Positions 15,312 through 26,601 of a DNA stretch of 64,000 bases are shown piece after piece. The stretch is from Buchnera aphidicola (Rhopalosiphum padi) (GTDB lineage: Bacteria > Pseudomonadota > Gammaproteobacteria > Enterobacterales > Enterobacteriaceae), in the NCBI RefSeq assembly GCF_005080845.1, contig NZ_CP034858.1, positions 1-64,000 of the forward strand. The letters run 5' to 3'. Below the pieces are notes generated by a model. The model saw only the letters and a list, made by a program, of their open reading frames with translations, was not told the origin of the DNA and did not search any database. The number at the start of each line of letters is the position of its first letter. Position 1 is the first letter of the stretch. Position numbers and translations under genes: made by a program.

Positions 15312-16909
15312 TGATGGAATTACAGCGTAATTTTTTTATTTTTGCCTTTTTGTTTGCTTCTTTTTTGTTATGGCAAGCATGGCAGAGTCAATCATTAACA
15401 AAAAATAAAACAAATGAAACGACTAATTCTCTTTTTAATTCAAATTATAAAAAAGAAGATAAGAATCAAATAATTATTCAAAATGACGTAATGCGTTTAG
15501 TTATAAATATGTATGGAGGTGATGTAGAAGAAGCAAGTTTACTTAATTATAAAGAAAAATTAAATTCTCCTAAGTGTTTAAAATTATTAGAAACAACATC
15601 TGATTTTGTCTATCAGGCACAAAGTGGACTTATTGGAAGAGATGGTCCAGATAATTCAATAAATGGTATTAGACCACTGTATTCTGCAAAAAAAAATTTT
15701 TTTGAATTACGCAATAATAAAAATGAGTTACGTGTTCCAATAACTTTTATTGGAAAAAATGGGGTAACTTATATAAAAAACTTTATCCTTAAATCAGGAA
15801 GATATGATGTACAAGTAGAATACGATATTCACAATTCCACTAAGAAAAACTTAGAATTAAGTATTTTTGGACAACTCAAACAAACTATTAAATTACCTAA
15901 AAACCGTGATATTTATAGCGGTAATTTCGCCCTTCAGACTTTTCGTGGTGCTGCTTATTCAAGTTCAGATACGAAATATGAAAAATATAAATTTGATAAT
16001 ATTGCTAATAATAAACATTTACATATTATGACTTACGATGGTTGGATTGCCATGCTGCAACAGTATTTTGTTGTTTCTTGGATACCTGAAACTAGTATTA
16101 GTTCTAATATAATGTATACATCCTACCTAGACAACAGTATTGCTGTAATTGGATATAAATCTTCTTTAATTAACATTCCGTCTGATTCTAGATATGTCAT
16201 AAAATCTAAATTATGGATAGGGCCTGAAAAACAGCAAGAGATGGCGTTAGTGGCACCCAATTTAGATTTAACAGTAGATTATGGTTGGCTTTGGTTTTTA
16301 TCTCAGCCTTTGTTTAAATTGTTAAGTATTATACATAATTTTATAGGAAATTGGGGTTTTTCTATTGTTTTAATTACTTTTATGATGAAAGGTATTACTT
16401 ATCCTTTAACAAAAGCGCAATATACTTCTATGGCAAAAATGCGCGAATTACAACCAAAAATTAATGAGTTAAAGAAAAATTTTGGACATGATAAACAAAG
16501 AATGAGTAGAGAAATGATGGCTTTATATAAAAAGGAAAAAATAAATCCATTAGGTGGTTGTTTACCAATTTTTATTCAAATGCCTATTTTTTTATCTCTT
16601 TATTATATGTTAATTGGTTCTGTTGAATTACGTCATGCTCCTTTTTTATTTTGGATAAAAGATTTATCTGATCAGGATCCATATTATGTTTTACCCATAG
16701 TTATGGGTTTAACTATGTTTTTTATCCAAAAAACATCATCTAATAGTATTTCAGATCCATTCCAACAAAAAATAATGAGTTTTATGCCTGTTGTTTTTAC
16801 GCTGTTTTTTTTATGGTTTCCATCAGGATTAGTTCTATATTATATAATAAGTAATTTAGTTACTATTATACAGCAAAAATTTATTTTATCTAATTTCAAA
16901 AAGAAATAA
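15311..16909 (+). CDS. yidC: Membrane protein insertase YidC
   Basis: Inner-membrane insertase that works alone or with SecYEG, for example on Fo subunit c encoded at 3313. It has 532 residues (548 in E. coli): an N-terminal signal-anchor (FFIFAFLFASFLLWQAW), a periplasmic domain, then the Oxa1-like core of five helices starting near residue 340, with the conserved GCLPIFIQMPIFLSLYYML. Either of two adjacent ATG codons could start translation. Confidence 0.97.
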   Translation: MMELQRNFFIFAFLFASFLLWQAWQSQSLTKNKTNETTNSLFNSNYKKEDKNQIIIQNDVMRLVINMYGGDVEEASLLNYKEKLNSPKCLKLLETTSDFVYQAQSGLIGRDGPDNSINGIRPLYSAKKNFFELRNNKNELRVPITFIGKNGVTYIKNFILKSGRYDVQVEYDIHNSTKKNLELSIFGQLKQTIKLPKNRDIYSGNFALQTFRGAAYSSSDTKYEKYKFDNIANNKHLHIMTYDGWIAMLQQYFVVSWIPETSISSNIMYTSYLDNSIAVIGYKSSLINIPSDSRYVIKSKLWIGPEKQQEMALVAPNLDLTVDYGWLWFLSQPLFKLLSIIHNFIGNWGFSIVLITFMMKGITYPLTKAQYTSMAKMRELQPKINELKKNFGHDKQRMSREMMALYKKEKINPLGGCLPIFIQMPIFLSLYYMLIGSVELRHAPFLFWIKDLSDQDPYYVLPIVMGLTMFFIQKTSSNSISDPFQQKIMSFMPVVFTLFFLWFPSGLVLYYIISNLVTIIQQKFILSNFKKK

Positions 16910-16957
16910 AAGATAAAAATTACTTGTTTTTTTATTTAAAGACTAAGAAAATATTTT

Positions 16958-18328
16958 ATGATTCAAAATGAAACTATTATTGCTCAAGTTACTTGTCCTG
17001 GAAAAAGTTCTGTTGGAATATTGAGAGTTTCAGGGATTTACGCAAATCAGGTTGCTATGAAAGTATTAGGTAAAGTTCCTAAACCAAGATTTGCTACTTA
17101 TTCAAAATTTTTTGATAAAAATAAAAAGGTATTAGATGAAGGTATATCTTTATGGTTTCCTGCACCTTTTTCTTTCACAGGTGAAGATGTACTAGAACTT
17201 CAATGTCATGGTAGTCCATTTATTATGGACTTATTAATGAAAAGAATTTTATGTATAAAAAATATTAAAATAAGAATAGCTCAACCAGGTGAATTTTGTC
17301 AACGCGCATTTTTAAATGGAAAAATAGATTTAATTCAAGCAGAAGCAATAGACGATTTAATTAATTCTGAAACAGAATCAGTTGTTCGAGCATCTTTAAA
17401 TTCTTTACATGGATCTTTTTCGCTTTATATTCAAGAATTAACAAAAAAACTAATTGAATTTCGTACTAATATAGAAACAAGTATAGATTTTTCAGAAGAA
17501 AATATTGATTTTGATTTTAATATTCTTGTTACATCAAATTTTAAACAACTAAACAGTGAATTTTTAAAAATAAAGAGTATAGTTTCAGAAGGTAGCTTGA
17601 TAAGAGAAGCAAAAAAAATAGCAATTGTTGGACCACCGAATGCAGGAAAATCTAGTTTATTAAATATTTTATCATGTCGTGATAGAGCGATAGTTACTAA
17701 TTTTCCTGGTACAACCCGTGATCTTCTTTATGAACATATAAATATTCATGGTATTTCATGTGAAATAATTGATACTGCAGGTTTACGTAATACACAAGAT
17801 GAAATTGAAAAAATTGGAATTCAACGTTCTTGGCAGGTTATTAAAAATTCTGATCACATTCTTTACGTAATGGATAAAACAATCAGTTTAGAAGATCAAA
17901 AAAAATTGTCTATGCAGTTTATGAAAAAGATTTCTTCTTATAAGATAAAAGAAGTAACTTTTATTTTAAATAAAAATGATTTAGTAGAAGATTTTTTTGG
18001 AATTAAAAAAATTGGAAATTTATTATTTATTAGTATTTCTGCTCTTACAGGTCAAGGAATTGATATTTTAAAACAACATCTCTCAAATAGAGAAATAAAT
18101 AAAAGTAAAGAGAGTCTTTTTATTGCTCGAAGACGTCACATTCATCAAATTGATTTATCGTATTGTGAATTTTTAAAAGCTCAAAAAGATTGGTTAAGGT
18201 ATAAAAATATTGAATTACTGGCTGAATCACTTAATATTATTAATAAATTATTGGGAGAAATAACAGGTGAATTTACTTCTAGTGATTTATTAAAACGTAT
18301 TTTTTCTACTTTTTGTATAGGAAAATAA
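16958..18328 (+). CDS. mnmE: tRNA modification GTPase MnmE (TrmE)
   Basis: GTPase that acts with MnmG to modify wobble uridine 34. It has 456 residues (454 in E. coli): an N-terminal formyl-tetrahydrofolate-binding domain, helical domain, and inserted G domain with GPPNAGKS at 225-232, a DTAGLR switch and NKND. The protein ends in the family signature CIGK, whose cysteine is required for modification. It is convergent with tRNA-Phe, whose 3' end lies six bases beyond the stop. Confidence 0.98.
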   Translation: MIQNETIIAQVTCPGKSSVGILRVSGIYANQVAMKVLGKVPKPRFATYSKFFDKNKKVLDEGISLWFPAPFSFTGEDVLELQCHGSPFIMDLLMKRILCIKNIKIRIAQPGEFCQRAFLNGKIDLIQAEAIDDLINSETESVVRASLNSLHGSFSLYIQELTKKLIEFRTNIETSIDFSEENIDFDFNILVTSNFKQLNSEFLKIKSIVSEGSLIREAKKIAIVGPPNAGKSSLLNILSCRDRAIVTNFPGTTRDLLYEHINIHGISCEIIDTAGLRNTQDEIEKIGIQRSWQVIKNSDHILYVMDKTISLEDQKKLSMQFMKKISSYKIKEVTFILNKNDLVEDFFGIKKIGNLLFISISALTGQGIDILKQHLSNREINKSKESLFIARRRHIHQIDLSYCEFLKAQKDWLRYKNIELLAESLNIINKLLGEITGEFTSSDLLKRIFSTFCIGK

Positions 18329-18334
18329 AATTTT

Positions 18335-18407
18335 TGCCCGGAGGCGGAATTGAACCACCGACACGGGGATTTTCAGTCCCCTGCTCTACCAACTGAGCTA
18401 TCCGGGC
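18335..18407 (-). tRNA. pheU: tRNA-Phe (anticodon GAA)
   Basis: A 73-base cloverleaf on the minus strand. The acceptor arms GCCCGGA and TCCGGGC pair perfectly, the discriminator is A, and the anticodon loop is CTGAAAA between GGGGA and TCCCC. It is nearly identical to E. coli tRNA-Phe. The 3' CCA is not encoded (the flanking bases give AAA). The symbol follows the E. coli copy near groESL. Confidence 0.95.
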
Positions 18408-18546
18408 AATTTTGATATTAAATCATCAAAGATAAAACTTTGTCAATCTTTTTTTATAGAAGTTGGTTTTGAATTTTAATTTAATCCATTTATTATCTAC
18501 TTTTAAGTATAAAATAAAAATTAAAAATAAAAAAATAATTTTTACC

Positions 18547-18576
18547 CTTGAAAGTTTTAGTAAGCATCCCTATATT
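18547..18576 (+). promoter_or_regulatory. Sigma-32 (heat-shock) promoter of groESL
   Basis: CCCTTGAAAG containing the -35 core CTTGAAA at 18547-18553, a 14-base spacer, and a -10 element CCCTATATT at 18568-18576. This fits the RpoH consensus (CTTGAAA, then CCCCATnT) closely. It lies about 78 bases before groES. RpoH is encoded at 25585-26442. Confidence 0.85.
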
Positions 18577-18653
18577 TAAATATATAGAAAAAGTGTTAAA
18601 AAAAATAATTTTTTAATATAATTAAGAAGGATTACTCACAGGAGTATTATTAT

Positions 18654-18944
18654 ATGAAAATTCGTCCTTTGCATGATCGTGTACTTGTAAAACGTAACGA
18701 AGCAGAATTAAAGTCTGCAGGTGGTATTGTTCTTACAGGTTCTGCTGCAGGAAAGTCTACTCGCGGAACGATTACAGCAGTTGGTAATGGCCGTGTACTA
18801 GATAATGGTCAAATTAAGCCATTAGATGTTAAAGTTGGTGATGTTGTAATTTTTAATGAAGGTTATGGTGCAAAAACAGAAAAAATTGATAATGAAGAAC
18901 TATTAATTTTAACTGAAAGTGACATTTTAGCAATTGTTGAATAG
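18654..18944 (+). CDS. groES: Co-chaperonin GroES
   Basis: Seven-subunit lid of the GroEL folding chamber. It has 96 residues (97 in E. coli): [13 protein letters not shown] at the N terminus and the mobile-loop region with [15 protein letters not shown], which contacts GroEL. An AGGAG ribosome site precedes the start. It forms an operon with groEL, 69 bases downstream. Confidence 0.98.
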   Translation: MKIRPLHDRVLVKRNEAELKSAGGIVLTGSAAGKSTRGTITAVGNGRVLDNGQIKPLDVKVGDVVIFNEGYGAKTEKIDNEELLILTESDILAIVE

Positions 18945-18965
18945 TAAACTAAGTTAGTAAACTAA

Positions 18966-20660
<1,695 letters not shown>

Positions 20661-20698
20661 AAATTTTTAGTTAATACTTTTTAAATTAATTTAAAGAT

Positions 20699-20742
20699 AT
20701 CTTTCCTCAGATGTATCTTTCTGAGGAAAGATTTTATTTTTT
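20699..20742 (+). terminator. Rho-independent terminator of groESL
   Basis: Perfect 12-bp stem, ATCTTTCCTCAG at 20699-20710 and its complement at 20721-20732, with a 10-base loop, followed by a T-rich stretch. It is the clearest intrinsic terminator in the window. Confidence 0.9.
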
Positions 20743-20775
20743 TACTAATAAAAAGCATAAAATTAACTATTTATA

Positions 20776-21789
20776 TTAAATGATAATTAATTTGTTATCT
20801 TTTGATCCATTGTCAAAAACTAATCTTGGTACTAAAAAACCTGATACCATTTTCATTAAGTCTGATATAATAGATTTGGCTTTTTTATTTGAAACTAAAA
20901 AATGTGATGTTCCTTTGACTTTATCTAAAATATGTAAATAATATGGAATAATATTATTTTCACATAAAATATTGCTAAGTTCCGCTAAAACAATAGCATT
21001 GTCGTTAATATTTTTTAGTAAAACACTTTGATTGAGTAAAATAACATTAGATTTTTTTAATTTTAATAGACTATCACTTAATTGTTTATTAATTTCTTGA
21101 GGATGATTAATGTGAGTTACAATAATAATTTTTAAAGTTGAATTAAAAAAAATTTGACAGAGATCAGAAGTTATTCGATTTGGTATTACAATAGGCAATC
21201 TAGTATGAATTCTTAACCTTTTTATATGTTTTATTCTAGATAAGGATGTAATAAGCCATAGTAATTCATGATCTTTTGCCATTAATGGATCTCCTCCTGA
21301 AAGAATTACTTCATTTAACTGTATATTTTGACTAATATAATGAAGTATTTTCATCCAGTTTTTTTTATTTCCCTTATTTGTTTCATATGGAAAATGTTTT
21401 CTAAAACAATATCTACAATTAATGGCACAATTTGTTTTTAATAGCCATAGTACACGATCTTTATATTTATGTAATAGTCCTGGTAAAACAATATTTTTTC
21501 GTTCTTTTATAGGATCTTCATTAAATTCTGAACTGTTTAATAATTCTTGATTATTTGTAATTACTTGTAATAATAATGGATCTTTAGGATCTCTTTTTCT
21601 CATTCTTAATGCAAAAGAATAAGGAACACGAAATGGGAAAAGTTTTCTTGATTCAGCGTTGTAATATTTTGAATGCTGTTCTAAGTGAAGAAATTTTAAT
21701 AATTTTTTTGGTTCAATAATAGAATTTGCAATTTCATATAACCAAGAATCTTTTTTTCTGTTTGTTTTTTTCGTTGTTTGAAGTTTCAT
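20776..21789 (-). CDS. epmB: EF-P (R)-beta-lysylation protein EpmB, lysine 2,3-aminomutase
   Basis: Radical SAM enzyme that converts alpha-lysine to beta-lysine for attachment to elongation factor P. It has 337 residues (342 in E. coli). The 4Fe-4S cysteines are C121, C125 and C128 in the CAINCRYC motif, and SGGDPL follows as the SAM-binding segment. It is divergent from efp, its substrate gene, with only 25 bp between the starts. The ligase gene epmA is not in this window. Confidence 0.95.
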   Translation of the reverse strand: MKLQTTKKTNRKKDSWLYEIANSIIEPKKLLKFLHLEQHSKYYNAESRKLFPFRVPYSFALRMRKRDPKDPLLLQVITNNQELLNSSEFNEDPIKERKNIVLPGLLHKYKDRVLWLLKTNCAINCRYCFRKHFPYETNKGNKKNWMKILHYISQNIQLNEVILSGGDPLMAKDHELLWLITSLSRIKHIKRLRIHTRLPIVIPNRITSDLCQIFFNSTLKIIIVTHINHPQEINKQLSDSLLKLKKSNVILLNQSVLLKNINDNAIVLAELSNILCENNIIPYYLHILDKVKGTSHFLVSNKKAKSIISDLMKMVSGFLVPRLVFDNGSKDNKLIII

Positions 21790-21814
21790 TAATTTATTTA
21801 AAATAGAGGTTTTT

Positions 21815-22381
21815 ATGAGAGTATATCATAGTAATAATTTTCGTTCAGGTCGTAAAATTATTTTTGAAAAAGAACCCTGTTTGATAGAATCAAGTGAATT
21901 TGTTAAACCAGGAAAAGGTCAAGCTTTTGTTCGTGTAAAGTTAAGAAAATTATTAACAAATCAACTAATAGAAAAGACATTTAAATCTACAGATTCTTTG
22001 GAAATTGCTGATGTTTTGGAATGTACACTATCTTATTTATATAATGATGGTCATTTTTGGTATTTTATTAATAATAATAATTTTGAAGAATTATCAGTAG
22101 ATAAAAAAATTGTTGGTGTTAATAAAAAATGGTTATTAGAACAAGACACATGTGTTGTTACTTTTTGGAATAATCAACCAATTTCTATTACACCTAATAT
22201 TTTTGTAGAACTTAAAGTTATAGATACGGAGATAACCTTAAAGAGTGATACAGTAAATACTACCACTAAATTGGCTAAATTAAGTACAGGTGCTATTCTT
22301 AAAGTTCCTTTATTTATACAAAATGGATCACTTATTAAAGTAGACACTCGATCTGGTGAATATGTATCTAGAATTAAATAA
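21815..22381 (+). CDS. efp: Elongation factor P
   Basis: Relieves ribosomes stalled at polyproline motifs. It has 188 residues, the same as E. coli, with the three beta-barrel domains. The modified lysine is present: KPGKGQ places it at residue 34, as in E. coli, which fits the neighbouring epmB. The C terminus ([12 protein letters not shown]) is conserved. Confidence 0.97.
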   Translation: MRVYHSNNFRSGRKIIFEKEPCLIESSEFVKPGKGQAFVRVKLRKLLTNQLIEKTFKSTDSLEIADVLECTLSYLYNDGHFWYFINNNNFEELSVDKKIVGVNKKWLLEQDTCVVTFWNNQPISITPNIFVELKVIDTEITLKSDTVNTTTKLAKLSTGAILKVPLFIQNGSLIKVDTRSGEYVSRIK

Positions 22382-22404
22382 AAATTATTTATTTCTAATT
22401 ATTA

Positions 22405-23145
22405 TTAATATTCATTACCTTTTACATATTGTCTATAGCTATCCCATTCAAAAGTTAACCATAAACTATTACCTAAACGCATTCTGTCAATGACTCTTTC
22501 TCCTAATAAACTTTTCATACCCTTATGATCTAAATTAGACAGCATTCCAGTAGAACGTTTAGAAGATGATCGTCTATCAACTATTTGATTGATGATTACT
22601 TTTTCATAACGTGATTCAGTCTGCATACCAATTTCGTCAATCATTAATAAATCAACGCTACTAAGATTATGTAATAAATTTTCTTCGGTAATATTACTAG
22701 TACCACTAAATGTCCCTTTCATATTGGACATTAAATCTGCTACTGTGACAATTAAGATACTTTTTCCATGTAAAATTAAATAATTACCTATAGCAGATGC
22801 CAGGTGATTTTTTCCGGTTCCCGGTCTTCCTGAGAAAATAAAACTTGCAATATTTTCATTAAATTCTTCAGCATAACGTTTTGCTGCTTTAAGTACTTTT
22901 CTTTGTCCATCATGTTCAATTCTATAGTTTTCAAAAGAACAATTCATATATAATTCACGTATTCCTGATCTTCCTAAAACACGTTGCATTTTCATAGCTT
23001 TATTTTCACGTAGTATGGATTCAGAAGATAGTCTGCCTTGTTCTTGATTCCAAGCTAATAAATCTTGATCACTTTCAAACTTTGGTTTAATATTATTAGG
23101 CATAAGACGTTGAAGGCGTTTAAAAAATTCAGTATAAAATGTCAT
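22405..23145 (-). CDS. dnaC: Helicase loader DnaC
   Basis: AAA+ ATPase that delivers DnaB helicase to the origin and to restart sites. It has 246 residues (245 in E. coli). Walker A GRPGTGKNHLA and the Walker B segment LLMIDEIG are visible. It overlaps the dnaT stop by one base (TAATG) and is convergent with efp across 23 bp. Confidence 0.96.
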   Translation of the reverse strand: MTFYTEFFKRLQRLMPNNIKPKFESDQDLLAWNQEQGRLSSESILRENKAMKMQRVLGRSGIRELYMNCSFENYRIEHDGQRKVLKAAKRYAEEFNENIASFIFSGRPGTGKNHLASAIGNYLILHGKSILIVTVADLMSNMKGTFSGTSNITEENLLHNLSSVDLLMIDEIGMQTESRYEKVIINQIVDRRSSSKRSTGMLSNLDHKGMKSLLGERVIDRMRLGNSLWLTFEWDSYRQYVKGNEY

Positions 23146-23642
23146 TATTTGCCTCTAAATCCATCAGGTGTTTTTTGATCAGGTACTGGTATATAAGTAA
23201 TATCTCTTTTTTGTTTAATTAAATTCATAGATCGACTTCGTTCTAAACTTCGAGCTAATTTTTGTTGCCACTGTATATGATGAAAAAAGAAACCTTCTGC
23301 CTTCCAATAAGAAATAAAGGAAGCAAGCTCGTATTTTGAAACTTCTTCGTTTAACGATATTCCCCATAATGCTGCTTTTTGAATAAAATCTTTGTCAGGA
23401 ATCCAATTAGAATGCATTGGGAATTTTTCTATCACTTTTTTCTCTTTTTTTGTTGTTTCATTTTTTAAACCGTATTTTTCAACATCAAATAAATTTTTTA
23501 AAACTTTTGGTGTTATTACATAAAATAAAGTTTTTTTATTTTTCGATATGGCTATAGTGCCATTTTTTTCTTTTTCTATAATTTGAACGGGATTTTTGCA
23601 AAATAAGTCAAGAGTTATATTTTTTGAAACTAAAATTTTCAT
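23145..23642 (-). CDS. dnaT: Primosomal protein DnaT
   Basis: Replication restart protein that links PriA/PriB-bound forks to DnaC-DnaB loading. It has 165 residues (179 in E. coli). The N-terminal part is diverged and lysine-rich. The C-terminal part is clear, with ELASFISYWKAEGFFFHHIQ, WQQKLARSL and the tail PDGFRGK. It forms a coupled operon with dnaC. Confidence 0.94.
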   Translation of the reverse strand: MKILVSKNITLDLFCKNPVQIIEKEKNGTIAISKNKKTLFYVITPKVLKNLFDVEKYGLKNETTKKEKKVIEKFPMHSNWIPDKDFIQKAALWGISLNEEVSKYELASFISYWKAEGFFFHHIQWQQKLARSLERSRSMNLIKQKRDITYIPVPDQKTPDGFRGK

Positions 23643-23686
23643 GAATATTTAGTCCTATTTATTTTTATAAAAGTTATTTTTGTTTT

Positions 23687-24259
23687 TTACATGTTAAAAA
23701 AATAAAGATAGCATGATATGCGATTTGTAGTTTTTTTCTTATACAAAGTCCAATTTTTAGATATAACAAAAGAGTGATTTTTTTCTTTTTCTATATAAAT
23801 TAATGATTTTTTTTTCATCCATTTCTTTTTTTCTAACAAAAAAAGAGTTTGGTCAACTAATTTTTGATTATATGGTGGATCTATAAATATTATATCATAC
23901 GGTTGTTTATTTTTTTTAAGCCAATCGAGAGTATTGGTATGTATAATTTCTAAGTTAGATATATTTAATCTTTTTATATTATCTTTTAGTGAAAGTACTG
24001 TTTTTTTTTCTATTTCCAATAGAGTTACAAATTTTGCATCTCTAGATACAGCTTCTATTCCTAATGAACCACTACCTGCAAAACAATCTAAACAACGAGC
24101 ATTTTTAATGTATACAGATAACCAATTAAAAAGTGTTTCTCGTATTCTATTAGTTGTTGGTCTTATATTTAAATTGTTTTTAATAAATATTTTTTTTCCC
24201 TTTAATTTTCCAGCAATAATATGAACTTTTCCATTTTTTTTTAAAAAAGCATTGTGCAT
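23687..24259 (-). CDS. rsmD: 16S rRNA (guanine-966-N2) methyltransferase RsmD
   Basis: SAM-dependent methyltransferase acting on G966 of 16S rRNA during 30S assembly. It has 190 residues (198 in E. coli). Motif I DCFAGSGSLGIEA and the catalytic IFIDPPYN are present, as is RPTTNRIRETLFNWL. It is divergent from ftsY across 131 bp, as in E. coli, and lies 44 bp upstream of dnaT. Confidence 0.96.
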   Translation of the reverse strand: MHNAFLKKNGKVHIIAGKLKGKKIFIKNNLNIRPTTNRIRETLFNWLSVYIKNARCLDCFAGSGSLGIEAVSRDAKFVTLLEIEKKTVLSLKDNIKRLNISNLEIIHTNTLDWLKKNKQPYDIIFIDPPYNQKLVDQTLFLLEKKKWMKKKSLIYIEKEKNHSFVISKNWTLYKKKTTNRISCYLYFFNM

Positions 24260-24390
24260 TTTTTTATATTTTTTTATATTATTAATATAATTTATTTTAT
24301 TATTAAATATAATTTAAATAAATATTTAATTTTTAGTTTTTTAAGTTATAAATAAAATAATTATTATTTGTTTAAATTAGGAGTAATAAA

Positions 24391-25446
24391 ATGAATGGTG
24401 ATAAAAAAAATAGTTTTTTTTCTTGGATAAATTCTAAAATAAAGAAAAAAAATAAAGAAAAAACAAAAGAAAATATATCTTTAAAGAAAGAAAAAGATAG
24501 TATCGATAATATAGAAAATATTACCAATAAAAAAATAAATTTTCTTTTTAAATTAAAAAAAAGTTTAAACAAAACTAAAAAATTTTTTGGTGATGGAATC
24601 AATCGTATTTTTTTTTCAAAAAAAATAGATGATACTCTTTTTGAAGAATTAGAAGAAACTATGCTTCTTTCCGATATTGGTGTTCATACTACAGATCAGA
24701 TTATCAACAAATTAATTGATGATGCAACACATAAAGAATTAAAAAATCCTGAAAAAATTTATTTTCTTTTAAAAGAAAACATGTGTTCTATTTTAAAAAA
24801 AGTAGAAAGACCTTTAGAAATATCTAATCATGTTCCGTTTGTTATTTTAGTAGTAGGGATAAATGGAACAGGAAAAACTACAACAGTTTCTAAATTAGCA
24901 AAAAAATATAAACTAGAAGGAAAATCTGTAATGCTGGCAGCAGCAGATACATTTCGTGCTGCTGGTATAGAACAACTACAAACATTAGGAAAATTAAACA
25001 ATATTCCTGTTATAGCTCAATCTTCTGGGTCAGATCCAGCTGCAGTAGCTTTTGATGCACTAAAATCTGCTATATCAAAAAAAATAGATGTTTTAATTAT
25101 TGATACAGCTGGAAGATTACACAACAAATTATATTTATTAGAAGAATTAAAAAAGATAATTAGAGTTATTAAAAAATTAAACTTATCTGCCCCACATGAA
25201 ATTATGTTGGTTATTGATGCTTGTAATGGCCAAAATACGATTAAGCAAACAGAAATGTTTCATAAAGCAATAAACTTAACAGGATTAGTTATTACTAAAC
25301 TCGATGGAACAGCAAAAGGAGGGGTGATTTTTTCTTTAGCTAATCAATTTTTAATTCCTATTCGTTATGTTGGAATTGGTGAAAAAACAAAGGATTTAGT
25401 TGTTTTTAACAGTAATGATTTTATTGAATCTATTTTTATTAAATAA
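24391..25446 (+). CDS. ftsY: Signal recognition particle receptor FtsY
   Basis: GTPase that docks SRP-ribosome complexes at the membrane. It has 351 residues against 497 in E. coli. The NG domain is complete: GINGTGKTT at 156-164, DTAGRLHN, and TKLDGTAKGG. The shortening is in the N-terminal A domain, here about 65 residues and strongly basic instead of long and acidic. In E. coli ftsE and ftsX lie between ftsY and rpoH; here both are gone and rpoH follows after 138 bp. Confidence 0.97.
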   Translation: MNGDKKNSFFSWINSKIKKKNKEKTKENISLKKEKDSIDNIENITNKKINFLFKLKKSLNKTKKFFGDGINRIFFSKKIDDTLFEELEETMLLSDIGVHTTDQIINKLIDDATHKELKNPEKIYFLLKENMCSILKKVERPLEISNHVPFVILVVGINGTGKTTTVSKLAKKYKLEGKSVMLAAADTFRAAGIEQLQTLGKLNNIPVIAQSSGSDPAAVAFDALKSAISKKIDVLIIDTAGRLHNKLYLLEELKKIIRVIKKLNLSAPHEIMLVIDACNGQNTIKQTEMFHKAINLTGLVITKLDGTAKGGVIFSLANQFLIPIRYVGIGEKTKDLVVFNSNDFIESIFIK

Positions 25447-25584
25447 TAAACTTAAAATTTTTTATACTTAATTTATAATTAGTATCTTTATAAAATTTTG
25501 ATTTTAATTTTTAATTAAAGTATGATGAAGTAATCCCACATATTCATGATTAATTAAATATATTTTATCAATGCGGGAATTAAA

Positions 25585-26442
25585 ATGACTAATAAAGTAC
25601 AGATTTTATCTGTAACAGCACTAGGTAATTTAGATGCTTATATTAGAATAGCTAATCTATGGCCAATGTTGTCTATTGAAGAAGAAAAATCATTAACTAA
25701 ACGTTTACGCTATAACGGTGATTTAGATGCAGCAAAAACTTTGATTCTTTCTCATCTTCGTTTTGTTATTCATATTTCACGTAATTATTCAGGATACGGT
25801 TTACTCCAAGCTGATTTAATACAAGAAGGTAATATAGGCTTGATGAAAGCTGTGCGTAGATTTAATCCAGAAATAGGAGTACGTCTTGTTTCCTTTGCTG
25901 TACATTGGATTAAATCAGAAATACATGAATATGTATTGCGTAATTGGAGAATTGTAAAAGTAGCAACAACTAAGTCTCAAAGAAAATTATTTTTTAATTT
26001 AAGAAAAAATAAAAAAAGATTAGGTTGGTTTAACGAAGAAGAAATTGAAATAGTTGCTCAAGAATTAGGTGTAAGTAGCGAAGATGTTAGAGAGATGGAA
26101 TCTAGAATGTCAGCGCAAGATGTAACCTTTAATCCATTTCCAGACGAAGATTTAAAAGATGGAAAAATTAATAAAAATATGTTGTATTTACAAGATAAAA
26201 CATCTAATTTTGCCAATGGATTAGAACAAGATAATTGGGATAAACATACTACCAATAAATTAAGCAGTGCGTTATTAAGATTAGATGAGCGCAGTCGAAA
26301 TATTATTCGTGCACGTTGGTTAGATAAGAAGAAAAAAAATACTTTGCAAACAATCGCAAAAAATTATGGAATTTCTGCTGAACGTGTTCGACAATTAGAA
26401 AAAAATGCCATGAAAAAATTAAAAATAGATATAGAAAATTAA
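25585..26442 (+). CDS. rpoH: RNA polymerase sigma-32 factor (heat shock)
   Basis: Directs polymerase to heat-shock promoters such as the one before groES. It has 285 residues (284 in E. coli). Region 2 shows [17 protein letters not shown]; the RpoH-specific box [10 protein letters not shown] is at 132-141; region 4 ends with a helix-turn-helix ([15 protein letters not shown]). A run of eight A lies in region 4 but leaves the frame intact. It is followed by a good terminator at 26505-26552. Confidence 0.97.
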   Translation: MTNKVQILSVTALGNLDAYIRIANLWPMLSIEEEKSLTKRLRYNGDLDAAKTLILSHLRFVIHISRNYSGYGLLQADLIQEGNIGLMKAVRRFNPEIGVRLVSFAVHWIKSEIHEYVLRNWRIVKVATTKSQRKLFFNLRKNKKRLGWFNEEEIEIVAQELGVSSEDVREMESRMSAQDVTFNPFPDEDLKDGKINKNMLYLQDKTSNFANGLEQDNWDKHTTNKLSSALLRLDERSRNIIRARWLDKKKKNTLQTIAKNYGISAERVRQLEKNAMKKLKIDIEN

Positions 26443-26504
26443 ATATATATATATTTAATAATGTGAAGAATTAAAGATTTTTAATTTTAGATAATTATCT
26501 ACAT

Positions 26505-26552
26505 AGAGTATGAGATTAAGTTTCTTAAAATTGATAGCTCATACTCTTTTTT
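26505..26552 (+). terminator. Rho-independent terminator of rpoH
   Basis: AGAGTATGAG at 26505-26514 pairs perfectly with CTCATACTCT at 26538-26547, with a 23-base loop, followed directly by a T run. The convergent glmS ends at 26602. Confidence 0.8.
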
Positions 26553-26601
26553 AACAAAAAAAATTAACTTTATTTTGTTAAAAATAAAAATTAAAAAATT
26601 T

